Assembly: GCA_027596945.1 (NCBI GenBank)
Contig: JADGJH010000336.1
Coordinates: 1 to 20,733, forward strand
DNA length: 20,733 bases
Source of the DNA: Physocladia obscura
Taxonomy: Eukaryota > Chytridiomycota > Chytridiomycetes > Chytridiales > Chytriomycetaceae
Direction of reading: 5' to 3'
Numbering within the stretch: position 1 is the first letter of the stretch; every line of letters starts with the position of its first letter. Below are positions 7,692 to 15,360 of the stretch, in pieces. The notes under the pieces are model-generated. The model had not been told where the DNA came from and made no database searches. It worked only from the letters and a program-made list of their open reading frames with translations. The translations under genes were made by a program, and so were the position numbers.

Positions 7692-8828
7692 GTCACATTC
7701 TCTTTTCTTTCTTTGCTTAATCTTGTCAAAGTCTGTATTCTTTGTCTCTTTATGCTATACACCATCATTAACAACATTAATGTATCTTTTTTAGTGGTTC
7801 TATTTATTGCTGTGTATGGCACGTCTTTCTTCATCTGGCCCCATTCATGAATTGTAAATGGTTCATTTATTGAATCACCTTGTACACAATGGATTGTCAA
7901 ATAATAATTTACCCAAAAGTACAACTGAAATTACTCATCTGTAATCTCAATCTTGTCTTTGGTCACTGTATCTTCTAATAATAACAGGGGCTCAATCTTT
8001 TTCACTACAAATATTGCATTATTGACAAGGCCAAGTTTCTTGTAGTTTCTATTGGAAATCACTGGAGTTCCAACCATTAAAAGAACAACTTGTGAGTTTG
8101 GGTCATCCTTATTTGCTTCTATTCTAATCTTTTTCTTTTTCTTTAGTTTGTCTTGTTGCATCATGATTTCATTAATTTGTTTTCTCTTATTTTGAGTTTA
8201 TACTAGGTTTGCTCTGGTAAACAAGTGCTTGTTGTCAAAATCACCTGGATTCAATGTGTGCACAATATCAAATAGTACTGTTACTGAGTTATCTGAATGG
8301 TGATTAATCAAGAGTTTTGTTATACTGTAATCAACCAGTTCCTTCAATGCCATTGTGTATAGGTAATCATATTTTCTGTTGTTCCTTTCAACTCCACCAA
8401 GTTGTTGGTAGTCCCCAACTAATACAAACTTGACTTTTGCTTGCAGTTTCACATAATACAAGATTTCATAAATTGCTGCTCTCAGCATACCAACTTCATC
8501 AATGAAAATGTATTGATATCTGTTGGCTGCTTTTCCTGCTTCTTTCAAGTTGCACTTGTCATTATTGTCAATATGAAAGAAAAGGTGGACTGTATGACCA
8601 TTAATCAATTGTGCTGCCTTGTTTGTACTTGCCAAAAGTACAAATGAACCTGGCTCCAATTCTTTAATGGTTTCTCTCACTTCTGTTGATTTTCCTGTAC
8701 CAGCCATTCCAGTCAATAGTCGACATTCCAGTCTATCTTGAGTTGGAATCCAGTCTTTATTCTCAAGTTGAAAAATATATGTACTCTTGAATGGCTCAGA
8801 AATCTTGTATTCTTTTGGGTAATGCTTC
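7691..8828 (-). pseudogene. SF1 (Pif1/RecD-like) helicase domain of the large gene, broken
   Basis: Minus-strand pieces carry the ordered motifs of a superfamily 1B helicase: Walker A GMAGTGKST at about 8710-8684, Walker B FIDEVGM near 8506-8486, motif III GDYQQLGGVE near 8416-8387, a C-terminal 'V-G-T-P-V-I-S-N-R-N ... N-N-A-I-F-V' block near 8085-8010, and motifs V/VI 'T-I-H-C-V-Q-G-D-S ... Y-T-A-I-N-R-T' near 7895-7800. Frame is kept across the stop near 8195 and another at about 7933, so decay here is mostly point mutation. Upstream, the frame continues through 'W-I-P-T-Q-D-R' into the polymerase palm without a gap for a promoter or new start. The helicase was therefore probably translated as a fusion downstream of the polymerase. 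Confidence 0.75.
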
Positions 8829-11170
8829 TACCTAATAATTACCAAAACCTGGTTCACATTCAACATCATTGCCAACTTCCACAACAACACAATCAGTCTT
8901 TAACTTGACAATTCTGCCTCCCATTTTCATTGCCAATTGATGTAACATCATGTTGCCATTATCAATGACTTGCCAATATATTGGAATTGTATTAAAATGT
9001 TTAGAGATTCATTCTTTATGGAAATGTTGTACAACTTTGGGTCTTGTGATATGCATGAATACACTATATTGTCATTTGAGAAAAATTATTGAACTGCATC
9101 ATTCAAACTCATTGTAAATCTATCAGTCTGCTTCTTTTCACTTCTCTTATTCAAACATCCAACAAAGCAGTTTATTATTAATTTGGCATTATCACTGCTC
9201 TTGTCATAAATCCTCTTTACAAAATCATTGAAATAGTCTGCCTTTAATGTCTTACTTGGGATTATTTCATAGACAATTTTTATTGGGACTCCAATCATTT
9301 GACAATATCTTAGTATGGGTGCCGAATACCATCGAGTGCCTTGTAGTTTCAACATAATAGAAACCTGTTTTTAGTTTACCAGAATAAGGTTTGACTTCAT
9401 CAAAAATGCTGAACACTGACCAAGGGACTTCATTCTTCATTGTCAAGCATGATGTATGGCATTTCTGAATATCAAAGCTCCTTAGATTTACAGTCTCTAA
9501 TAGTTCATAAAATGTATCGACCATGGCTCCTTTCACACAGTTGAAGAATATTGAATGAGTCACCTGATTGAATGTACTCTCAATGATGTCATCTCTCTTG
9601 TATATTTGGAACGCCTCCAAAACCAAACTGATAAGATTTTGGTTTCTAAATGGAATCATTAATGCTTTTGATACTTGCAGGGACTCTTGATAATGCTTGT
9701 TGACTTCTATGATGACATTGTTCTTGTATTCAATTTGAACTATATGGCTGGCATTTCCTTGTGTCTTGTACACTGTTTGTTTGGTCTGAGCAAAGTACAC
9801 AACCAAATCTGAAAGGTCTGCTTTGTTTGTATATATAACATTGCAGTTATCAAGTTTGTTTAAAGACTAATATGCAACATTTAATAAAGGGTTGATTATT
9901 CCATCAAATGTATTCACTTGCTTCTCCTTGCTCTTGAAGACTCTTGTGTTGTTGGTATTATTTGTTCTCTCAGAAGCAATAATATTCCTTCTGAGCTTGT
10001 CTTTCAAAACAGGATACATGTGGTTGTTGGAAACAATGTAAATTAAACATGGAGCATGGTGATTTCTGACTTTGGGAATGTGCTGGCAAAATATGTCAAA
10101 CTCTAAATCCATTGCATACAAGCAGATTCTGTACTTTTCACAGAATCTAACTACTTGAATAGTTGTTACTCCCGTATTAATCTCGCCTTCTTCAAAAATG
10201 TTCATCAAGCTGTCAAATGTTACTCCTTCAATGTGTTTTGAATATGTGATTATTAAATGTTGATAAACAGAAATGTTTTAATTTGTAAAGTTTGGTCAAG
10301 ATTTAAATAGTGGTAGTTTAAAATACTCCCAAACATTCTTTGCTCCAATAATGCTACTTGTTGATATGGTACTGGTTGTATAGTGTAATCAATATCTAGT
10401 ATATCACAGCCATATGGCTGCCTCAGCATACTCAGTGGTTAAAGTGTCAAGGTGTTGTTCAATTAAATGGTCAGGAATATCTCAAATGATTCTGGTCTTG
10501 CTGTCATTGTAATCATAATTGCCGTAATGTATCACATATTTGGATTCATAAGTCACAATAACTCTGTGAGAAGAGAGTTGGAAGATAACTCAATACATAG
10601 TCAATGTGCCTTTCTTTTTGAGCATCAAATATGGCAAATGGCCTCTTTCTTTTTGAAATGTCCATTCATTGCTCCTTTCTTGATGATTCAGGTGAATGTG
10701 GTCTCATTCTTTTCAAAACATTGTTAACAACTTCCGTACCCCTGTTTTGAAGCTGTTTCATTGTCTTGTTAGTTTTCTTGATGAAAGTATTATCTAAAGT
10801 ACAAATACAGTTACCAAAAATTGCTGCTTTATTGCTCCAAATGAGATTTGTAATGTGTGATTGCAACTGCTTGTGTTCCTTCTCATCATGTGGAAGCTTG
10901 AACTGGTTTAAAATGGTGCTACTTCTCCTCTTAATGGTGATAAACTGACCCTTGTAAGTCAAGGCAAAGTTGTTTGGTTCAAATAGCTGTATACTTTGGC
11001 AGAAATCACGTACACTTTCCAACAAGAACCTGTTGACTATTATGAAAGAAAATAAGTTTTCAAATTTAATTCAGTTTTTTTTCAAAGGCTTCAAATTTTG
11101 TCTAATCTAATGGTGAGTTGACATTTGAACATACTGGGAATGCATTGTGAATAAGTTCTGTTGTGTTCAT
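8829..11170 (-). pseudogene. Family B DNA polymerase-like region of the large gene, broken
   Basis: The frame starts at ATG 11170 (MNTTELIHNAF) and is interrupted by a TAG near 11105 and further stops and frameshifts. Recognisable pieces, in order: an N-terminal domain (11025-10666); a region with FCEKYRICLYAMDLEF and the tell-tale NHMYPV (10208-9867); palm motif A in 'R-S-F-D-I-Q-K-C-H-T-S' (Asp codon about 9473); 'F-S-I-F-D-E-V-K-P-Y ... G-F-Y-Y-V-E-T'; GTRWYSAPILRYC; motif B AKLIINCFVGCLNK at about 9190-9145; and motif C with KTDCVVVE at about 8900-8877, where D-T-D would be expected. No exonuclease DxE motif is evident. K-T-D in motif C suggests a polymerase domain already inactive or unusual before this copy decayed. 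Frame continuity and order indicate one gene with the helicase. Its ATG faces the plus-strand ORF at 11246 across 75 bp. Confidence 0.65.
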
Positions 11171-11245
11171 CTTTAGACAAAAGAAACTTTACACTTCAGA
11201 TTTTTTCTAATTAGACAAAAAGTCTATTTTTGGAAATTCTAGAAT

Positions 11246-12035
11246 ATGCAGAATTTTACAATACAGAAAATACAACTGAAAATGCCACTTGATGCCTACC
11301 GTGATGCTTTCATCAAGTGGATGAGGGGAAAGCTAGCCAAACCAGCTAATGATTTACATCAAGATTTGCGCACTATCAAACTACCCATCATCAGAACCAT
11401 TCTCACCAAATTTGATGCTCTACAAGTCACTACAAATGGAACAACAAGTGACGCTGAGAGTGGCACACTTGTTGGAGAAAATACAGCAACATATCAAGGC
11501 TCAGATTATGTGGCACAATCTCAACAAGGTGGTTCTCCCCGCCCACTTCAACAACTTCTCCTGCTTCAACAGCACCATCTCCTATCCAACCAATCCACTT
11601 GGAGGCATATATTCCAGATTTGATAGCTCAATTTACATCAACTTCGACTACCACTACTATTGATAAGTTTGCAGAAGTCGAACCGTTTCTCTCAAAGTAT
11701 GCTCCCTAACCACTTGCAAGTATGCAGTTGCGAATTCCGAGTTTAACAATACGTATGATACATCAGAATCAAAGAAACGCCGTGATTATCAAAGCAATGA
11801 GCTTGCTGAAATGAAAATCAAGCTCATGGAACAAATCAGAAAGAGCCTTTACATGGCTGCAGCACAAGAAACGAAAGTAAAATTTTACAACTTGCAGGTG
11901 GGGGCACGTTTTATCCAGCTTCTGGACAAGTTTTGCAAGAATGACCTTCTGAAAGGCAAACAGTTTGCAGAGTTTTTAGCATATATTGACCAGGAGTTGC
12001 ACTTGAAGCAAGCTTCTTTCTATTTATACAAATGA
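11246..12035 (+). pseudogene. Unidentified broken ORF divergent from the polymerase gene
   Basis: ATG 11246 opens MQNFTIQKIQLKMP and continues about 95 codons. A frameshift near 11535 is needed to continue into a Ser/Thr/Pro-rich linker (TSTTSPASTAPSPIQPIH) and a following acidic segment ending at a TAA at 11707-11709. A second shift leads to 'S-E-S-K-K-R-R-D' (nuclear-signal-like) and a helical C-terminal region ending at TGA 12033-12035. The combined length would be about 260 residues. The N-terminal part (YRDAFIKWMRGKL) and C-terminal part (FIQLLDKFCKNDLLKGKQF) look alpha-helical; no family is recognised. The architecture of two helical domains joined by an S/T/P linker would suit a DNA-binding or accessory replication protein, but that is inference. 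It ends just before the right inverted repeat begins. Confidence 0.4.
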
Positions 12036-12315
12036 AAACTGTAAAATGCAAGTATTGAAATGGAATCTGAATGAACATGTTGATGATTGTGATTATAAAA
12101 AGATGAAATGCTTTGTTTGTCAACAGAAAATGATATCTCGCAGGACAATGGTTTCACATTTCAATAATAATAAATGTAAAATTGGAGTTATTGAACAAAA
12201 GTTTGTGAATGTTGAATTGAATGGATATGATTCAGAAGGCAAAGGATTTAAAATAAATTTGGACATGCTGAATGATGGAGTGTTGACAACTGAGCATGCT
12301 GCCGTCATAGTATAA
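12025..12315 (+). pseudogene. TRAF/SIAH zinc-finger tail (right-arm copy without the RING)
   Basis: From 'Y-T-N-E-N-C-K' the frame matches the C-terminal half of the RING/TRAF protein at 6819-7340, including 'V-L-K-W-N-L-N-E-H-V-D-D-C' and CFVCQQKMISRRT. It ends in TAA at 12313-12315. The RING half is missing because homology begins at the inner edge of the inverted repeat. The first ATG is 12046 (MQVLKWN), so a 89-residue zinc-finger peptide lacking the first Cys pair could be made, but more likely this is a non-functional repeat copy. An insertion in the second finger region (NNNKC) and a shorter linker distinguish it from the left copy. Confidence 0.5.
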
Positions 12316-12321
12316 AAGTGA

Positions 12322-12621
12322 GTGCAACAAGTGGATTATGTCACCCATGCACTTACAAAAATTCCAACAGTTGCAATAATAACAACCACTAAATTGCTGC
12401 CAAATGGAGCCATGGCAGAGACAACAATAAAAATGCAATGCGCCTCGAAATTGGCCAAACCTGTGTTCATAGAACTTGGGGAGTGTAGCACAATTTATGT
12501 GAACACAAAACGTTGTCAAGGAAACATAGAAAGCGGTGATAGAATTCAAGAATTTCTAGGCCGTATGTTTGCTTCAGATAGAGCTATACTATCTGCATTC
12601 TCAGACTCTGACAAAGATTAA
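12322..12621 (+). CDS. Gene Y' (right copy), open frame of unknown function
   Basis: An uninterrupted frame of 99 codons follows the zinc-finger tail in the same frame, after TAA (12313-12315) and TGA (12319-12321). It has no ATG until MAETTIKMQCAS, about 30 codons in; a GTG occurs at 12322. It aligns with the left Y: 'A-L-T-K-I-P-T-V-A-I-I-T', 'K-P-V-F-I-E-L-G', 'I-Y-V-N-T-K', 'I-Q-E-F-L-G', and an acidic end (SDSDKD). The N-terminal stretch is less hydrophobic than in the left copy, which weakens a membrane-span reading. The stop overlaps the X' stop by two bases. No family is recognised; expression is doubtful without an upstream start. Confidence 0.35.
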   Translation: MQQVDYVTHALTKIPTVAIITTTKLLPNGAMAETTIKMQCASKLAKPVFIELGECSTIYVNTKRCQGNIESGDRIQEFLGRMFASDRAILSAFSDSDKD

Positions 12622-13225
12622 CGTCTCTTTCTTTCAACAATCTTTTCCTTGCCTATCTCCTTCTTCAAGTGATAGTATAGTTTCTTCTGGATGGCAGGCT
12701 GGTTGTCATGGAGTTCTTTGCAGAGGTTAGTATCTCCCTTCATCATATCAGTCTTGATTCGTTTATTCTCTTTTTATTATCACCAGAGGTCTTCTTTCTC
12801 AGATAATAAACTAAATTGTTATCAACAAAAAAGAGCTCAGAGTGAGTTTCAAAGTATTGATTTCCATTCATTAATTGATTTATTTTATCCAATAATGAAT
12901 GATTTATTTCAATAACAGATAGTTTGTCAAATTCAGGGTCATTGCTTGTTGGAAATCCTTCACTGTTCCTTCCAATTCAACAATGCATTCCTTCATTGAT
13001 TGATTGATGTTGGCTCGTTGAGGGTTAATAATCTTCATGAATTTCTCTGGTATATCAATAACAAGAGGCTCAGTTGGGCCAAAATAAGGAACACCATATT
13101 TCGAAAGAGTTGTATTTATTCTTTTCGTAATTGTGTTGATTTCGAGGGTCTTTATAGATGGTTCCGATTGGTAGTGTCTTTAAGAATCAATTTCGTACCG
13201 TAGTCGCTGGAATAATTAAAGTCAT
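12618..13225 (-). pseudogene. Gene X' (right copy), broken
   Basis: The ATG at 13225 opens MTLIIPATTVRN and meets TGA at codon 13, at a point where the left copy has CGA. After that the frame again follows the left X: 'L-P-I-G-T-I-Y-K-D-P-R-N', KYGVPYFGPTEPLVID, NINQSMKE. Further breaks follow near 12905 and 12765, and the final block GDTNLCKELHDNQPAIQK ends at TAA 12620-12618. Both X copies are broken at different positions, so neither can be the functional source. The C-to-T change at a former CpG is of the type produced by methylation-driven decay. Confidence 0.55.
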
Positions 13226-13278
13226 TGTTTGATACTATTGCTAAAGAAAATAAAAATACAATTATATCGTTTTATTTC

Positions 13279-13292
13279 ATTTTCGCGAAAAT
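13279..13292. other. Perfect 14-bp palindrome at right end of the element
   Basis: ATTTTCGCGAAAAT is a perfect palindrome with an E2F/MBF-like TTTCGCGAAA core, 53 bp outside the X' start codon. It mirrors the position of the 12-bp palindrome outside the left X. Confidence 0.35.
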
Positions 13293-13313
13293 CCCATTTT
13301 CCATCAACCTGCG

Positions 13314-13329
13314 TCTCACCGCAGTGAGA
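13314..13329. other. Hairpin-capable inverted repeat beside the right end
   Basis: TCTCAC and GTGAGA are separated by CGCA, a six-base-pair stem with a four-base loop. It lies just outside the 14-bp palindrome. It could be a terminus remnant or chance. Confidence 0.25.
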
Positions 13330-13524
13330 AACGAATCAATTCAACATTTTATTAGAGAATTCACACTGAGTTGCCGCACAGGGCACGAAAACAACCCCCA
13401 AAAATTTTATAACAAAAAACTGTTTCCTTAGCTTAAAAAAAAAAAACAAACAGTACAAATTTCTCGAGACAAAAGAACTTAATTTCTTTTTCATCTGACT
13501 TTATAAATTTGGATCAAGTGGTTG

Positions 13525-13533
13525 TGATAACAC
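13525..13533 (+). promoter_or_regulatory. Shared esterase promoter 9-mer (GATA-like), copy 2
   Basis: TGATAACAC sits 103 nt before the second esterase ATG, exactly as in the first gene, and is followed in both by an A/T-rich TTGAAA-type stretch. It shows that the proximal promoter of copy 2 survived the nearby insertion. Confidence 0.4.
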
Positions 13534-13547
13534 AAGTATTTGAAAAA

Positions 13548-13565
13548 TTGAAAATCTTGAGAAAT
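13548..13565 (+). repeat. 18-bp direct repeat, copy left of second esterase
   Basis: TTGAAAATCTTGAGAAAT is repeated exactly at 14669-14686, in the same orientation. The pair brackets the second esterase gene. Confidence 0.4.
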
Positions 13566-13584
13566 GATTACACAAAAAATTTCA

Positions 13585-13590
13585 TATAAA
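13585..13590 (+). promoter_or_regulatory. TATA box of the second pectin methylesterase
   Basis: TATAAAG begins 43 nt before the start codon, a strong TATA match at a plausible distance. Confidence 0.5.
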
Positions 13591-13627
13591 GGCTGGTGAT
13601 TACCCGAGCTACCATAGCTCTACAAAA

Positions 13628-14608
13628 ATGAATTCAATTCTTGGAAATATTATGGCTGCTCTGCTGATGATCGGGCAAGTCTCAGCAATTACAACACCGC
13701 CGTCGGGAGCCATCACGGTCTCAAAAGCTGGAGGTGGTGGAAAATATATGACAATTCAAGCCGCTATCAATTCTCTTGCGGACACGGGAGCCGTGACAAT
13801 TTTTATTTATCCGGGAACGTACACTGAGATGGTGTATATTACCAGAACTGGTCCTTTGACGATTTACGGTTCTGCAGCCAGTGAAACGACCTACACTGGT
13901 AACACTGTTCTGCTCACAAATAATGTTTCTGCTGTTGCTATCGGCGCCGATGACTTGAGTGCTCCACTTCGCGTTCACAAAAGTAATTTCACTCTCATCA
14001 ACGTGAATGTCCAGAACACATTCAACACTGGAATTGGTGTTGCTGTTTCGTATTACGGAACTTATATCGGGTCATACGGATGCCAGTTCCTTGCATACCA
14101 AGACACTTTGTTGACCGAGACTGGCGAACATTATTTTGAAAATACATATATTGAAGGCGCTGTCGACTATATTTTCGGACAATACAGCAAGGCGTACTTT
14201 CAATCTGTTATTCTTGCTTCAATTGGCCATGGTTATGTCACAGCGAATGGTCGCGCCAGCTCAACTGACACTGGCGGGTATGTTTTCAACGGCTGTACAG
14301 TTACAGCTTCGTCAAAGGCGGTTTCCGGAACGGTCGGGAAAGTCTACTTGGGGCGTCCATGGGGAGCATATGCTCGTGTTATCTACATGTATTCTGATCT
14401 CACAGATGTTCTCAACCTTGCTGGATGGTATGAATGGACTGTTGGAGTTTATCCAAGTCATGCGTCGTTCTTTGAATATAACAACAGCGGAGCGGGTGCT
14501 TGGAATTCTCAGCGTGCGAACTTTTCGCAAGAGATTTCTGCGACTGTTGCGAACGAATATTCATTGGCAAACTTTTTCAGTTCTACTTCTTGGATTTTGA
14601 GTTTGTGA
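13628..14608 (+). CDS. Secreted pectin methylesterase (CE8), copy 2
   Basis: This single-exon gene gives 326 residues, with a signal peptide cleaved probably after 'G-Q-V-S-A' (residue 20). It shares almost the whole mature sequence with copy 1. Catalytic residues are shifted by one: Gln129, acid/base Asp159 in YQDTL, nucleophile Asp180 in VDYIFGQ, Arg243 in LGRPWG. Differences include STRHGY to SIGHGY and EIGTYG to YIGSYG, none at the catalytic core. It should demethylate pectin outside the cell like its neighbour. Same-strand paralogues imply a tandem duplication, later separated by the element. Some blocks are identical at silent sites (14001-14061) while neighbouring blocks differ at many third positions, which suggests local gene conversion. 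Confidence 0.95.
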   Translation: MNSILGNIMAALLMIGQVSAITTPPSGAITVSKAGGGGKYMTIQAAINSLADTGAVTIFIYPGTYTEMVYITRTGPLTIYGSAASETTYTGNTVLLTNNVSAVAIGADDLSAPLRVHKSNFTLINVNVQNTFNTGIGVAVSYYGTYIGSYGCQFLAYQDTLLTETGEHYFENTYIEGAVDYIFGQYSKAYFQSVILASIGHGYVTANGRASSTDTGGYVFNGCTVTASSKAVSGTVGKVYLGRPWGAYARVIYMYSDLTDVLNLAGWYEWTVGVYPSHASFFEYNNSGAGAWNSQRANFSQEISATVANEYSLANFFSSTSWILSL

Positions 14609-14658
14609 GCTGATCTTTGTCCCGAGTTTGACCAGCAAGCATACCGTTTTCACTTCAT

Positions 14659-15114
14659 TTGAGGTGTCTTGAAAATCTTGAGAAATATGTGAAAAAGAAA
14701 CGTGACCTGTTTAAAAATTTGTTTTGTCAGCACCAAAAAGAAAAAGCACGAACCAAAAATAAACAAAAAAAAGCAAAAAAAACCAACGAAGAAGTGAATC
14801 ATATCCTTTTAGAAAAATCTATTTACCAGCGAAAGTATATGCATTTTGATTTTCACAACGCAATTTGTACTATTTTCAAATTGAGTGTCAAGATTTTAAC
14901 CGAATTAGTTGATTCTTCAATCAAGATACTTCATTCAGATTATAAAATTGATAATTTTTGGATCTGTGAAAGTCCAGATTTTCTGAATGCTACTCTGACG
15001 CAGAAATCGACATTGTATATTTCAGAGATGTCGGGTGGCTTTTCATCTCCACTGAAATTATTAATGTATTTCCTGCATCACTGCCGGCATTTGCTAGTCC
15101 GGAATTTCAAATAA
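14659..15114 (+). CDS. Doubtful 151-codon ORF between esterase and glucosidase
   Basis: An open frame starts ATG 14659 and ends TAA 15112-15114. The N-terminal third is a Lys-rich, A-rich low-complexity run (KNKQKKAKKTNEE) that avoids stops by composition. The rest reads like ordinary protein, without signal peptide, membrane span or known motif (for example LTELVDSSIKILHSDYKIDN). Its start falls 51 nt after the esterase stop, where a 3' UTR is expected. An ORF of this length is somewhat unlikely by chance in A/T-rich DNA, but nothing else supports it. The rest of the 14609-15360 spacer contains no other gene that I can see. Confidence 0.2.
   Translation: MRCLENLEKYVKKKRDLFKNLFCQHQKEKARTKNKQKKAKKTNEEVNHILLEKSIYQRKYMHFDFHNAICTIFKLSVKILTELVDSSIKILHSDYKIDNFWICESPDFLNATLTQKSTLYISEMSGGFSSPLKLLMYFLHHCRHLLVRNFK
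14669..14686 (+). repeat. 18-bp direct repeat, copy right of second esterase
   Basis: This is the exact second copy of the repeat at 13548-13565, 61 nt after the second esterase stop codon. The spacing between copies is 1121 bp. Confidence 0.4.
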
Positions 15115-15360
15115 TCGATATTATTAAGTATAATTGTTGCAAACTTTGCATCGAATGCGTTAAATCACTTACGTAAGAAAAAATACAGCTCCGCGCCTAA
15201 TTTTGATTTCACAACACCCTCAAAATTTTCCTGAATTTACAACTCAGAATTTTTTGGATCGCAACAAAAAATTGATGTTCACATGACTCGGGAAATCTTG
15301 GTTAAAAGAAAGAGAATTTCCGGCCTGGTGAATTTCTAACAGGAAGACAAGCAACCGAGA

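Larger units (their letters stand above)
12026..13262 (-). repeat. Right terminal inverted repeat, about 1.24 kb
   Basis: This is the inverted counterpart of about 5860-7108. The same three genes occur in mirror order: zinc-finger tail and Y' on plus, X' on minus. The stop-codon overlap is repeated (12618-12621), as is the A/T-rich leader outside the X' start (TTTATTTTCTTT on both sides). Divergence of a quarter or more shows that the arms have not been homogenised recently. Confidence 0.7.
5850..13270. mobile_element. Decayed virus/plasmid-like element with long terminal inverted repeats and a polymerase-helicase gene
   Basis: The limits are approximate. The outer parts (about 5860-7108 and 12026-13262) are inverted copies of each other. 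The core has a large minus-strand gene with family B polymerase palm motifs followed by SF1 helicase motifs and an HNH-like tail, plus a divergent plus-strand ORF. Gene order, left to right: X (+), Y and RING/TRAF zinc finger (-), HNH-helicase-polymerase (-), unknown ORF (+), zinc-finger tail and Y' (+), X' (-). There is no visible capsid, packaging ATPase, cysteine protease, rve integrase or tyrosine recombinase. The element separates two esterase paralogues. Many stops and frameshifts show that this copy is inactive. Exact ends and a target-site duplication could not be resolved by eye. It is close in concept to polintons, transpovirons and linear plasmids. Confidence 0.75.

Noticed and set aside
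7401..11170. Recoded stop codons as the reason for a broken polymerase-helicase gene
   Set aside because: TAA, TAG and TGA all interrupt the frame and there are frameshifts too; neighbouring host genes use normal stops, so decay is the simpler explanation.
5850..13270. Two separate elements inserted head to head
   Set aside because: The arms are equal in length, end at a common inner limit, and flank one coherent core gene, so a single element with terminal inverted repeats fits better.
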